Part shown: piece after piece, positions 40,101 to 50,942 of the stretch
How positions within the stretch are numbered: the first letter of the stretch is position 1
Layout: each line of letters opens with the position of its first letter
Origin: Clitopilus passeckerianus
Taxonomy: Eukaryota; Basidiomycota; Agaricomycetes; Agaricales; Entolomataceae
Length of the DNA: 64,000 bases
NCBI GenBank assembly: GCA_944990035.1
Contig: CALYLX010000112.1
Coordinates: forward strand, 1,860,001 to 1,924,000
Reading direction: 5' to 3'
Position numbers and translations under genes: made by a program
The notes under the pieces: generated by a model
The model's database searches: none
What the model saw: only the letters and a program-made list of their open reading frames with translations
Told to the model about the DNA's origin: nothing

Positions 40101-41552
40101 CTTGATTCTCGTCGCATCCACTTGGATGTGATTCGCGCTGACGCAGATCTGTCTGACACTACAGTGTTGGTGGCAGCTGACGCGTCTGTCCCCAAAAGCA
40201 GGAGGCACCAGGCGGTTGCTGCTTGCTCCCTCCTTCATGGCGCCATTGGCCCAGAAGAATACACTATGGCATCAGGCAGAGTCCTCTCTGACGATGCTGA
40301 ACTCGCAGCCATTGACTTGTCCATAAGCAAGGCTGTCTTGCGCAACAACTGCTTCAAAATAGTTGTGCTCTCAGACTCGACTAGAGCCATTCGGTTGGCA
40401 CTGGACCCGTCTCTTCATTCTGGGCAAGGGCACTCACTGTCCATCTGCTCTAAGCTACGGGCCTGGTTCTCGGATGACGCTAGCAGGCGCGTCCACTTTG
40501 TTCATGTCCCTTCAAGACTCAACTGGGACATCCACCATCGCGCTCACTTGGCGGCCACTGGCTTGCGGGTGGGCGCCGGTAGCAAACCCCGGACATCCCT
40601 TGGGTATGCCCGGAAACGCGCTGTAGACAGGATGCTGCATGAGTGGACTTGTCTGCTCCAGCAGCCATCCTACTCTGGCAACCACTTCCTGCGCCTTGCA
40701 AGCAAAGGCGCTTCCCCGAGGCCTACACATCTCAAAGGTGGGCCTTGGCTACATGGCGTTGGGTCTTCCAATGCGCACACCGCACGCCTCACCCATGCAG
40801 TCCTGGGTCATGCACCCATTGGCGAGTTCCGCGCGCTTCAACCTAGATGGGGAGACAGCGTGCGTGTGCGATTGGCGCACCCTGGAAACGAGGGACCATG
40901 TCCTTCACCAGTGTGCGCACTTCCAACGACGGCCTAACCAGCGCTTGCGCCGGGAGCTGTCGTCCTTCTTGTTCTTTCTTGAGAACAACCCCGCTGCTTT
41001 TGCGTTTCCATCGCAACAGCCTCCACCGCCATTTCCTAAGCCCAGGAAGGCACGGCGGCGTGGCCCTCCTGATAAGGCAGCCACACACGTTCGTGGTACC
41101 CCTCCTGCTGCTGGAGGCCACTGCCGACGAATGCCTGTAACAGGCTCCACTGCACCACCGCGCCCAGACGATCTGGTCTGGGTACCGGGTGCACATCAAT
41201 TTGTTCGCAGAGAACAAGCTGAAGCGTCTGGCATGTTTTACCATGCATAGGCGTCAGTGCTCCATCTGTCATATAGCGGCGAGCCTGGTTTCCAGGGTTC
41301 TTGCTGCTTCTGCGGGGTGGTGCACGCTATCATACTCCTCAGGAGATTTATCCTCGGGGGCCACCCTAGCTTGCTCTTTGGTGCACCTCGTATCTAGTGT
41401 AGTTCACTCGACGAACACGGTTTTACTTGCGTTAGTATACAATGCATGTATTTAGGTACTTGCGACCTGACTGCGATCGGGCGCCGGAATATAAATTGTC
41501 AGACGCCCCCTCCGGGGGCGTAGGGCTTTGAGGAAAAAAAAAAAAAAAAAAA
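37148..41552 (+). mobile_element. LINE-10: near-complete ORF2 copy, 5'-truncated in ORF1
   Basis: Starts in the last codons of ORF1, then ORF2, 3' untranslated region, hairpin 41503-41521 and a 19-A run (41534-41552). ORF1 stops at 37265, 9 bp before the ORF2 ATG at 37275. No target duplication is recognised at either side. Confidence 0.9.
37275..41250 (+). CDS. LINE-10 ORF2: endonuclease, RT (motif A deleted), RNase H, zinc finger
   Basis: 1220 codons are continuous from ATG 37275 to 40937. AP-like endonuclease: LLQEPPW near 37390, GDFNCKSSVWD near 37744 and SDHAPL near 37985. RT fingers/palm follow. An in-frame deletion at 39048 removes 38 residues found in LINE-14 (from just after the first catalytic Asp to the HTSYSW block), so motif A is broken although the frame stays open. 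YVDD is present near 39210. RNase H follows. A 2-base contraction in a GC repeat near 40834 shifts the last 139 codons (finger and tail, ending ASGMFYHA at 41250). It probably cannot reverse transcribe. Confidence 0.85.
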
Positions 41553-44280
41553 GCTGTTGCCGTCGTTGGAAGTGCGCGCACTGGTGAAGGATGTGTCCCC
41601 TCGTTTCCAGAATGCGCCAGTCGCATGCACACGCTGTCTCCCCACCCAGGTTGAAGCGTGCGCGGAATTCGCCAATGGGTGCATGACCCAGAACTGCGCG
41701 TGTAAGGCGCGCGGTATGCGCATTGGAAGAACCAACGCGACGTAGCCAAGGTCCACCTTTAATGTGTGTGGGCCTCAGGGAGGCACCTTTGTGTGTAAGG
41801 CGCAAGAAGTTGTTGCCAGAGTAAGAAGGCAGCTGCAGTAGACAAGTCCACTCATGCAACATTCTATCTACAGCGCGTTTCCGGGCATACCCAAGGGGTG
41901 TCCGGGGTTGGTTGCCAGCACCCACCCGCAAGCCAGTGGCCGCCAAGTGAGCACGGTGGTGGATGTCCCAGTTGAGTTTTGAAGGGACATGAACAAAGTG
42001 GACGCGCCTGTTTGCGTCGCCCGAGAACCAAGCACGTAGTTTGGAGCAAATGGACAGCGAGTGTCCTTGCCCAGAATGGAGAGACGGGTCCAAAGCCAAT
42101 CGGATGGCTTTGGTCGAGTCTGAGAGCACAACTATTTTGACACAGTTGTTGCGCAGAACAGCCTTGCTTATAGACAAGTCAATGGCTGCGAGTTCGGCAT
42201 CATCAGAAAGGACTCTGCCTGATGCCATAGTGTATTCTTCCGGGCCAAAGGCGCCATGAAGGAGGGAGCAAGCAGCAACCGCTTGGTGCTTCCTGCTTTT
42301 GGGAACAGACGCGTCAGCTGCCACCAACACTGTAGTGTCAGACAGATCTGCATCAGCGCGAATCACATCCAAGTGGATGCGACGAGAATCAAGGGCATCC
42401 TTAGATGCTGCAATGACGGTGTCAAGTGCGACCCTACCAGAGTGGGTATCCAACAGGCGAAGGCCTGGGACCGCCTCACCATGGACAGGGTTGAGAGGCT
42501 CAGAGACGCGCACAGCATGTGCGTCAGAATCCACGACCGTAGAGAGCAAGTTGCCGCGCACGCGTCGCGACAAGTTGGAGAGAGACGAAGGAAGACGCAT
42601 TGTTCCTTTGTACAGCTGGTGCTTGTCACTAATGAGCGACAGCGTAGGGTGGTTGCCAATCAGGGTGCCAATACGCGCCTGGCCGCGTTCGACCAGTTTC
42701 CTGATGTGCAGATGAATGGGAGGGACCAGCGATAGACTCGGTCCCCCACCCGGCGATGAGCGAAAGGCGCCAGTTATCCACCTAGCAGCCTGGAGTTGCA
42801 TAGTGCGCAAGTGCGACATAGCAGTCTTGCACCTAGCACCTTTGTAGAACCAGAGGCCCACACCATACGTAGCGACCGGAAGGACGCACGCACGGTAGAG
42901 CAGCCGCTTCTGCATAGGGGTGATACCCTTGATGAGTTACCAAGCATGATCATTGCCTTGACAGTGGTCAGAGCCTTGGTAGAGTAATACCTGACATGGT
43001 GGCTAAAGGATAGCGACCGGTCAGTAGAAGCCCAAGTAGCGCCAAACGCTCTTGGGTTGAAGTGGCGAATTGCCAGTATGTGGAGCAAAGCCCAAGTCAA
43101 TGGCAGGATTGACATCGTTGTGCTTGCGAGAGAAGTGGAAGACCTCTGTCTTATCATGTTCCAAGACAAGGCCAAGTGCGGTAACAAGCTCTGTGATGAC
43201 AGCATATGCTTGTTGGAGTAGGGTGATGTTCTCCCCAAAGGATGGCGACTGAACGATGAGTGAACCATCATCCACATACGACATGAGTGTTGTAACGCCA
43301 GGAGCAATCCTGCGTTCGAACAGCCTCATCCCTGGCACCAAATAGAGCGCAGAGAGAAGAGGGGATAATGCAGATCCTTGGCCAACACCAACATCTGCAG
43401 AATACTTGCTGGATTCTTCGCTGTTCCAGCTGTAGGATGTGTGTCTCCCAACAAGGTAAGACGCAAAGAAGTTGCAGACTTCTGGCGCGAAGCCTAGTCT
43501 GCGCAGTATGCGTAGAAGCATGTCGTGGTTGAGAGAGGGGAAGAACTGAGCAAGGTCAAAAGCGACCACGCTTGTCTTCAGCCCTCTAGCCCAACCGGCC
43601 TTGACAATGTGAGTGAGATAAACACCCGCATCCTCAGTTGAGTGTTGGCGCACGCCTCCAAACTGGTTGGGGTGGAACACGCCGAATTTCTGCGCTTCAA
43701 ACTGCATTCTGTTTGCAAGCATCTTCTCAAAGAGTTTCCCCAGCGTGTTAAGCAACACAATAGGGCGGAACATCTTGGGAGTTGAATAGTGCGGTTTGCC
43801 AGGCTTTGGAACAATGGCAGAACGCGACTCTTTGAAGTGAGAGGGCCAGTGGCCCACCCGAAGGCAGGCATTGGCAATCTCGACGAATTTGGTAGCGATG
43901 ACAGTGTCAGCGACCAAGGATTTGAGCTGATACAATGTTGTGACCAACACATCATTGTGGTTGGCGAGGTCAGTGCGAAATGCAGGCCTCATGCCTGCAA
44001 GACGCCTATGCACAAACGTCATAACACGTGGGCGGTCAGTATCGGATGCTGGACGTCTAAACATGACCAGCCAGTCCGGATGAGTGGGAGCACCAATCAC
44101 TGCCTCCCCTTCTGGGTTGGTAGTGGACACAGTGCGACGTATTAGCCTCCAGGGAGGCTCTTGTAGCAGGAGAACGTCAAAATCATTCTTACGCTCCTCC
44201 AAGAGTGATGACACAAGATCATAATTTCTATTCACATTCTGTGAGTAGAAGCGAAGCATAGATACATATTTGTGACGCAT
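41553..44280 (-). pseudogene. LINE-11 ORF2, endonuclease deleted
   Basis: The start ATG at 44280 (MRHKYVSMLRF) and first 116 residues lead directly, at about 43930, into QLKSLVADT of the RT domain. Most of the endonuclease, including GDFN and SDHAP motifs, is absent. RT motifs A (FDLAQFFPSLNHD) and YVDD are present. A loss of two Ts at about 43023 shifts the frame, and a further shift occurs near 42915 before the RNase H part. It ends at 41553 without its natural C-terminus. Confidence 0.85.
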
Positions 44281-44288
44281 AAAGTAAT

Positions 44289-46000
44289 TTAAACGTGAGC
44301 AGTACGATCACCCAGAGCCGTCTGAATCGGTCTCCTCCTGGGTGGTTGAACGTTAGCATAACTTTGCGGTGCTCTAGCAGAAAAGCGTACCGCATCGTTG
44401 ACATCATACCGGCGCTGGATCCAGCCAGCGTCAAACCGGTGACGAGAGAAGGCGCACTTGGACGAATCCGCTGTGTGCGCCTTGCCGCAGTTGATGCACC
44501 TGGGTGCGTGTGGGCACGGTTCGCCATCAGGAGTGGCGGGCACCGGGGGATTCGCATCAGGCTTCTCCCAACAGCAGTGGGAGAGCTTGCAATGATTCTG
44601 CGTGTCATGGCCATAGCCACAATGCGCGCAGGAGTTGTACTGCTGTCTGCAGGACGCAGTTGGGTGTCCCCAGGCCCAACAGCGTTGACACTGAGGGACG
44701 CCAGCGTGCACACTGGCAGGGGAGATGTTGCAGAGGCGACCACCAATGGACATCCTCTTGTTGGTAATAGACTTGAGCGCGGTACCAGACCTAGTGTCCC
44801 AGAAGTCGAAGAAAACAACGCACATGTCATGCGAGCTGCTTGCACGATGAATACGCGGCTTACCAGCAAGCTGGAGCGATGACGTAGTGGCATTTTGACG
44901 CAGGAGTGCCTCCATGGTGTCAGGAGTGACTGGAGTGCTTCCAACCGCACCAAAGGTGAAGTAGGGCACGCCAGTGATGCGAGCGTAGGAACGCGATGCA
45001 GGAACCTCTACATTCACGTTGATGATAGGCTGACCACCCTCAGTGAGAGGGTACCAGACACGTTGCACAGCGAGTCGGATGATGCCCAGATCGCTGTGGG
45101 TGGGTGTGTCACTGAAGTGGACAATGATAGCGTCACCCCTGCCGACTTCTGCATGGATGGCGTTGTTGCGAGAACCACCATTCGATAAACGGAGGTTGAG
45201 GGTGGAGACGGCCTGTTCAGGCGAGATGGGAAGAGGGGCAGGGATAGCATCGCTGCCGGTGCCTCTGCGCACATAAATGAAGCACTGTCTGCGCGATGGG
45301 CCGCGCGTAGTGGATTTGAGCTTCTGCTTCTTCTTTGAAGGAGAGGGAGCAGAGGGGAGGAGAGGACGCTGCCTTGCGCTTGTTGGCGTTAGAATTGTCC
45401 TTGAGTTGCGCTACTTCATCCCAGGACAGTCCAGGAGATGACGCGCAAGTTCAGCAAGTTCTGCGCATTGCTGCGCAGTCATGCCAACAGTAACCTCTGC
45501 AAAGCTGCGAGAGGTGGCGTTTACAGGCCTCCTAGGCGGCTGCGGCGACAGAAGCGTAGGACGCCTTGGGAGCGCGCTGACGCTGTTGTGAGGGCTGCTG
45601 CTGCTGCTGAGACGCATTAGCAGGCTTTGGCGCACGCACAGCATGCGGATTGGGCGCTCTACGCGGTGTAGCAGGCGCCTGGGGAGGGGGGCGGGCAAAC
45701 CGGCGCTGGAATTGCATCCAGTTACCCGAATGGATCCGCTCTGGTTGCGGTTGGGAAGGGGCAGCACCTGTGGCAACACCTGAGTCCGGTCCAGGGACCG
45801 GGTTGTCAGGTTGCTGAGATGTCGCAGTGGACTCCTGTCCCTCCATGGGAGCCGGAGATTTGTGACCAGTGGCAGTGTGTTCCGCGGGTCGGGGAGAGGT
45901 AACCTGGGTCCTGGCGCCTTGGGAGGCGCTGGAGGAGGAGGGGGCGCCTGCTGGGGCAGAGGAGGCCGGTACTACACCATGCCCACCTGCAGCAGCAGTA
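44289..46000 (-). pseudogene. LINE-11 ORF1, C-terminal two thirds
   Basis: Collinear with LINE-16 ORF1 from the TAAAGGHGV region: Pro/Ala-rich segment, poly-Gln tract, conserved core and three zinc knuckles (CQRCWAWGHPTASC; CAHCGYGHDTQNH; CINCGKAH), ending RTAHV. One shift near 45340 separates the open stretches 45990-45532 and 45272-44289. The N-terminus is absent here; a matching N-terminal piece lies at 46668-47180 (LINE-12). Confidence 0.8.
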
Positions 46001-46667
46001 GGGGACACATCCTTCACCAGTGCGCGCACTTCCAACGACGGCCCAACCAGCGCTTGCGCCGGGAGCTGTCGTCTTTCTTGTTCTTCCTTGAGAACAACCC
46101 TGCCACTTTTGCGTTTCCTTCGCAACAGCCTCCACCGCCGTTTCCCAAAGCCAGGAAGACACGGCGACGTGGGCCACCTGACAAGGCCCCCACCCGCCGC
46201 CGTGATGCCCTCCCCGCTGCGGGGGGCCATCGCCGACGAATGCCTGTAACAGGCTCCACTGCACCGCCGCGCCCAGACGATCTTGTCTGGGTACCGGGTG
46301 CACACCAATTTGTTCGCAGAGAACAAGCCGAAGCGTCTGGCATGGTGTTCCATGCATAGGCGTCAGTGCTCCATCTGTCATATAGCGGCGAGCCTGGCCT
46401 CCAGGGTTCTTGCTGCTTCTGCGGGGTGTTGCGCGCTACCATACTCGTTGAGAGATTTATCCTCGGGGGCCACCCTAGCTTGCTCTTTGGTGCACCTCGT
46501 ATTTAGTGTAGTTCACTCGACGAACACGGTTCTTTACTTACGTTAGTATACAATGCATGTATTTAGGTACTTGTGACCGGACTGCGATCGGGCGCCAGAA
46601 TATAAATTGTCAGACGCCCCCTCCGGGGGCGTAGGGCTTTGACCAAAAAAAAAAAAAAAAAAAAAAA
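46001..46667 (+). mobile_element. LINE 3'-end block (partner of LINE-11)
   Basis: ORF2 tail from GHILHQCAHF to ASGMVFHA (stop at 46359), 3' untranslated region, hairpin 46614-46632 and a 23-A run (46645-46667). It starts within ORF2 at a point that overlaps the end of LINE-11 by about 43 nt. It is either the 3' part of a twin-primed element with LINE-11 or a separate short insertion that removed about 290 bp between LINE-11 and LINE-12. Confidence 0.8.
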
Positions 46668-47180
46668 CATCATCCCTGACGGCCGCCTCTGTAGCCTGTA
46701 AAGACAGGGTGTAAGAGTCCTTCTCATCATGACCAGGAAACAGAGACTTGAACTCTGTTTGGGTGGGGGAGGCTGCCCTGGAGGCAGTCCTGGACTTGGG
46801 CTGCGCTACAGCAGCACCAGACGTGTTCTTCCTGCGCTTGTGCTCAGGGGAGGAAGGGGCGGAAGGAGCAGGGCTCTCATCTGCATCGAAATCATCATCC
46901 TCATCCATTGCTGGAGTAGGACGCTTATTTCTAGCGCCAGAGGGACCCTGGGGTGTTTCTTCACCATCAAATGCGCCATAGTTGGTACCATGTCCTTTCT
47001 GAGGTCTGGATGGCGTTGGAGTTGGATCCGGCGGCCGGGGAGTCTTCTTGCTGCCTCCTGCACTACTCATAGCGCAGACAGGCGGATATACTGGAGAATA
47101 AAGCGGTGTGCAAGCTGCCGGAGGGCGAATTTGCGTCGCTGCTGTGGCTGTGATGTTGGTGGTAACAGATCAAAAGGGAT
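46668..47180 (-). mobile_element. LINE-12: LINE 5' end and ORF1 N-terminus
   Basis: Minus strand: 5' end ATCCCTTTTGATCTG at 47180, leader, ORF1 ATG at 47070, and 134 codons up to AAVRDDV at 46668. Same subfamily as LINE-16 (SSAGGSKKTPRPPDP). On the minus strand it is collinear with LINE-11 except for about 95 missing codons and the inserted plus-strand block. Confidence 0.85.
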
Positions 47181-47758
47181 GCTAATGCGTCCCAGCAGCA
47201 GCAGCAGCAACCACTACAGTGTCAGCGCGCTCCCAAAGCGTCCTACGCCTCTGTCGCATCGCAGCCGCCTAGGAGGCCTGCAAACGCCGCCCCTCGCTCT
47301 TTTGCAGAGGTAACTGTTGGCATGACTGCGCAGCAATGTGCAGAACTGGCTGAACTCGCGCGTCATCTCCCTGGACTGTCCTGGGATGAAGTAGCGCAAC
47401 TCAAGGACAATTCCAACGCCAATAAGCACAAGGCAGCGTCCTCCCCACCTCCTACTGCTCCCTCCCCTTCAAAGAAGAAGCAGAAGCTCAAATCCACGAC
47501 GCGCGGCCCCTCACGCAAGCAGTGCTTCGTTTATGCCACCAGGGGCAATGGAGACAATGCTGTCTCTGTTCCTCTTCCTATCTCGCCTGAACAGGCCCGG
47601 GCTGTTTCCACCCTCAACCTTCGCTTTGGTGCTGGTGGGTCTAAGAACCGCGCTATCCATGCTGAACTCGGCAGGGGTAACGCTATCATTGTCTACCTCG
47701 ATGAGACACCCACCCACAGCGACCTGGGCATCATCCGGGTCGCTGTTGAACGTGTTTC
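47181..47758 (+). pseudogene. LINE-13: ORF1 internal fragment
   Basis: Starts ten bases before the CAG (poly-Gln) tract of ORF1 and continues through the conserved core (SWDEVAQLKDNSN, PSRKQCFVYATRG, STLNLRFGAGGSKNRAIHAE) to 47758, where LINE-14 starts. It is in frame for most of its length. It is truncated on both sides, so no zinc knuckles remain. Confidence 0.8.
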
Positions 47759-47867
47759 ATCCTCTTTGATCTGTTACCACCACCATCACAGCCACAACAG
47801 CGACGCAAACTCGCCCTCAAGCACTTGCACACCGCTCTAACCCTCAGTTATCTCGCCTGTCTGCGCT

Positions 47868-50297
47868 ATGAGTAGTGCAGGAGGCACCAACAAGAACACC
47901 CGGCCGCCGGATCCACCTCCGACGCCATCCACACCACAGAGAGGCCATGGCAGTAGCTATGGCGCTTTTGATGGCGAAGAAACTCCCCAGGGACCCTCTG
48001 GCGCTCGAAACAAGCGTCCTACTCCAGCAATGGATGAGGACGAAGGTCTTGAGTATGCTGAGAGCCCTGCTCCATCCGCCCCTTCCTCCCCTGAGCATAA
48101 GCGCAGGAAGGACGCCTCTGGTGCTGCTGTTGCGCAGCCCAAGTCTAGGACTGCCTCCAGGGCAACCTCCCCAACACAGGAGTTTTCTCCTGCGTTCCTA
48201 GGACACTCAGAGTTTGACTCTGTTGGCTTGCAGGTGCAGGCCACAGAGGACGCGGTCGAGGAAGACATAGACGCGATCACAGACTCCCTTGTCACCTTCA
48301 AGGAGTGGCTCAACCGGGCCCCCTCTGCTGCCGGCGATGAGGAACACTCTCGCACTCTTGCAGACTTGCTAGTGCATGTCTGCTCTCAAGCGACCTCTGC
48401 AGGTCTCCTCAAGTACCTCACAGCAAGTGCGGACTTCCTGCCTCAAATCCGACGCGTTAGGGACGCCTTGGACGCCTATATTCCCACTCCCACTCCCCAG
48501 CAGCGCCCTGTGCGCCCTGCTGCTCCCAAAGGTGCTGCAAGCGCAGCACCTGCTTCTTCCACTGCTGCTGCAGGTGGGCATGGTGTAGCACCGGCCTCCC
48601 CTGCTCCAGCAGTTCCCCCCACCTCCTCCAGCGCCTCCCAAGGCTCCAGGACCCAGGTTACCCCTCCCCGACCCACGGAACGCACTGCCACGGGTCACAA
48701 ATCTCCGGCTCCCATGGAGGGACTGGAGTCCACAGTGACATCTCAGCAACCTGACAACCCGGTCCCTGGACCGACCCCAGGTGCTACCCCAGCCAAATCG
48801 CAACCAGGGCGGGTAAACCCCGGAAACTGGATGCAATGGCAGCGCCAGTTCGCTAGGCCTGCCCCACAAGCCCCTGCAACGCGCAGGGCACCTCATCCGC
48901 ATGCTGTGCATGCTCCCAACCCTGCTAATGCGTCTCAGCAGCAGCAGCAGCCCCCACAACCGCGTCAGCGCGCTCCCAGAGCGTCCTACGCCTCTGTCGC
49001 ATCGCAGCCGCCTAGGAGGCCTGCAAACGCCGCCTCTCGCTCCTTTGCAGAGGTATCAGCTGGCATGAATGCGCAGCAGTGCGCAGAACTTGCAGAACTC
49101 GCGCGTCATCTCCCTGGACTGTCCTGGGATGAGGTAGCGCAACTCAAGGACAATTCCAACGCCAACAAGCGCAAGGCAGCGTCCTCCCCTCCCCCCTCTG
49201 CTCCATCTCCTTCAAAGAAGAAGCAGAAGCTCAAATCCACGACACGCGGCCCCTCACGCAAGCAGTGCTTCGTTTATGCCACCAGAGGCAGTGGAGACAA
49301 TCTTGTCTCTGTCCCTCTTCCCATTTCGCCTGAACAGGCTGTCTCCACCCTCAACCTTCGCTTTGGCGCTGGTGGGTCTAAGAACCGCGCTATCCATGCT
49401 GAACTAGGCAGGGGCAACGCTATCATTGTCTACTTCGATGAGACACCCTCCCATAGCGACCTGGGCATCATCCGGGTTGCTGTGGAACGTGTATGGTACC
49501 CTGTCACTGAAGGTGACAGCCCATCTCCCACTGTCCACGCTTCTGTGGAGGTCCCCACGTCGCGTTCTTATGCGCGCATCACAGGAGTGCCCTACTTCAC
49601 CTTTGGAGCGGTGGGTAGCACCCCTATCACTCCTGACGCCGTCTTAGCACTCATGCGTCAAGATCCTGCTACTAGTGCGCTCCAGCTTGCTGGAATGCCT
49701 CGTGTGCACCGCAACTCACGAGGGCAAGATATGTGCGTCGTGTTTTTCGACTTTTGGGACACCAGGTCTGGCACCTCCCTCAAGGCCATCACACACAAGA
49801 AGATCTCAATTGGAGGTCGTCTGTGTCTCATTTCCCCTGCAAGCGTCCATGCTGGCGTTCCGCAGTGTCAACGCTGCTGGGCATGGGGTCATCCCACTGC
49901 CACCTGTAGGCAGCAGTTCAGCTTCTGTGCGCATTGCGGCTATGGCCATGATTCGCGCAACCATCGCAAGCTTGCCCACTGCTGTTGGGAGAAGCCTGAC
50001 GCCAACCCACCGGTGCCTGCCACTCCTGATGGCGCACCATGCCCGCATGCACCTAGGTGCATCAACTGTGGCAAGGAGCACGAGGCAGATTCGCCCAAGT
50101 GCCCTTTTGCAAGACATCGGTTTGATGCTGGCTGGATCCAGCGCCGATATGCTGTCAACGATGCGGTAGGCTTTTCTGTTAAAGCACCGCAGAGTTATAC
50201 TGACGTACTACCACCCAGGAAGAGACCGCACATAACTTTACTTTATGCGATACAATCATGTAAATACTCTCCGCTTCTTTTCACAGAACGTGAATAG
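47868..50297 (+). CDS. LINE-14 ORF1 protein, intact
   Basis: 809 residues. Residues 1-150 are Ser/Pro-rich with a basic KHKRRK-like patch; a helical segment (VEEDIDAITDSLVTFKEWL) follows; residues 200-400 are Pro/Ala/Gln-rich with a poly-Gln tract; a conserved folded core lies at about 450-650; three zinc knuckles lie at about 667-760 (CQRCWAWGHPTATC, CAHCGYGHDSRNH, CINCGKEH). The protein would package LINE RNA. Its stop lies 53 nt inside ORF2, unlike LINE-10 and LINE-16 where ORF1 ends 8-9 nt before ORF2; a 32-bp spacer difference explains this. It is one of two complete ORF1 genes in the window. Confidence 0.9.
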   Translation: MSSAGGTNKNTRPPDPPPTPSTPQRGHGSSYGAFDGEETPQGPSGARNKRPTPAMDEDEGLEYAESPAPSAPSSPEHKRRKDASGAAVAQPKSRTASRATSPTQEFSPAFLGHSEFDSVGLQVQATEDAVEEDIDAITDSLVTFKEWLNRAPSAAGDEEHSRTLADLLVHVCSQATSAGLLKYLTASADFLPQIRRVRDALDAYIPTPTPQQRPVRPAAPKGAASAAPASSTAAAGGHGVAPASPAPAVPPTSSSASQGSRTQVTPPRPTERTATGHKSPAPMEGLESTVTSQQPDNPVPGPTPGATPAKSQPGRVNPGNWMQWQRQFARPAPQAPATRRAPHPHAVHAPNPANASQQQQQPPQPRQRAPRASYASVASQPPRRPANAASRSFAEVSAGMNAQQCAELAELARHLPGLSWDEVAQLKDNSNANKRKAASSPPPSAPSPSKKKQKLKSTTRGPSRKQCFVYATRGSGDNLVSVPLPISPEQAVSTLNLRFGAGGSKNRAIHAELGRGNAIIVYFDETPSHSDLGIIRVAVERVWYPVTEGDSPSPTVHASVEVPTSRSYARITGVPYFTFGAVGSTPITPDAVLALMRQDPATSALQLAGMPRVHRNSRGQDMCVVFFDFWDTRSGTSLKAITHKKISIGGRLCLISPASVHAGVPQCQRCWAWGHPTATCRQQFSFCAHCGYGHDSRNHRKLAHCCWEKPDANPPVPATPDGAPCPHAPRCINCGKEHEADSPKCPFARHRFDAGWIQRRYAVNDAVGFSVKAPQSYTDVLPPRKRPHITLLYAIQSCKYSPLLFTERE

Positions 50298-50832
50298 AAA
50301 TTATGATCTGGTCGCTGCGCTACTAGAGGAACGTAAGAATAACTTTGATGTGATTCTGCTGCAAGAGCCTCCATGGCGGCTCATTCGACGCACTGTGTCC
50401 ACTACCAACCCTGAGGGAGAGGCAGTGGTTGGTGCACCCACTCACCCAGACTGGCTGGTCATGTTTAGACGTCCAGCATCTGAGACAGACCGTCCACGCG
50501 TTATGACATTCATGCATAGGCGTCTTGCAGGCATGCGACCCGCATTTCGCACTGACCTCGCCAACCACAACGATGTGTTGGTCACAACGCTGTATGGAGC
50601 TCTGGCACCCAAATACACTTCGCCAATGTCTACTCCAGCCCAGGGGATGGTACTGCCATTCGCTGGTTGTGTGACAATGCTCAACGTCTTCCTAGCATGC
50701 TCTGCATGGCAGGAGACTTCAACTGCAAGTCATCAGTCTGGGATCCGGACTATGACTCTACAAACCATGTTGCAACTGAACTGTGTGATGTTGCGCTTGA
50801 CCTGGGTTTGGAGGTTAGTGTTCTTCCAGAAC
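50245..50832 (+). CDS. LINE-14 ORF2, N-terminal part (endonuclease), frameshifted
   Basis: Starts MRYNHVNTLRFFSQNVNRNY, with the endonuclease motifs LLQEPPW and LVMFRRPAS. One G is missing in a GGG run near 50598 compared with LINE-10, so the correct frame is lost after VTTLYG and recovered only in another frame (GDFNCKSSVWD region). ORF2 is then cut by the LINE-16 insertion. The same defect is in the duplicated copy at 53333-53920. Confidence 0.8.
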
Positions 50833-50942
50833 ATCCCTTTTGATCTGTTACCACCAACATCACAGCCACAACAGCGACGCAAATTCGCCCTCCAGCAGCT
50901 TGCACACCGCTTTATTCTCCAGTACATCCGCCTGTCTGCGCT

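Larger units (their letters stand above)
41553..46000 (-). mobile_element. LINE-11: inverted LINE segment, ORF1 middle to ORF2 end
   Basis: Minus-strand segment running from mid ORF1 (46000) through ORF2 to the C-terminal zinc-finger region (41553). Its missing 3' end is matched, with about 43 nt overlap, by the plus-strand block 46001-46667 right next to it, which suggests a 5'-inverted (twin-primed) LINE. It shares a 1.05-kb ORF2 deletion with LINE-16. Confidence 0.8.
47759..50832 (+). mobile_element. LINE-14, 5' part (continues at 59791-63606)
   Basis: 5' end ATCCTCTTTGATCTG, leader, complete ORF1 and the first ~195 codons of ORF2. It is interrupted at 50832 after AGTGTTCTTCCAGAAC, which is also the left target duplication of LINE-16. 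The rest of the element is found downstream of LINE-16. Confidence 0.9.
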
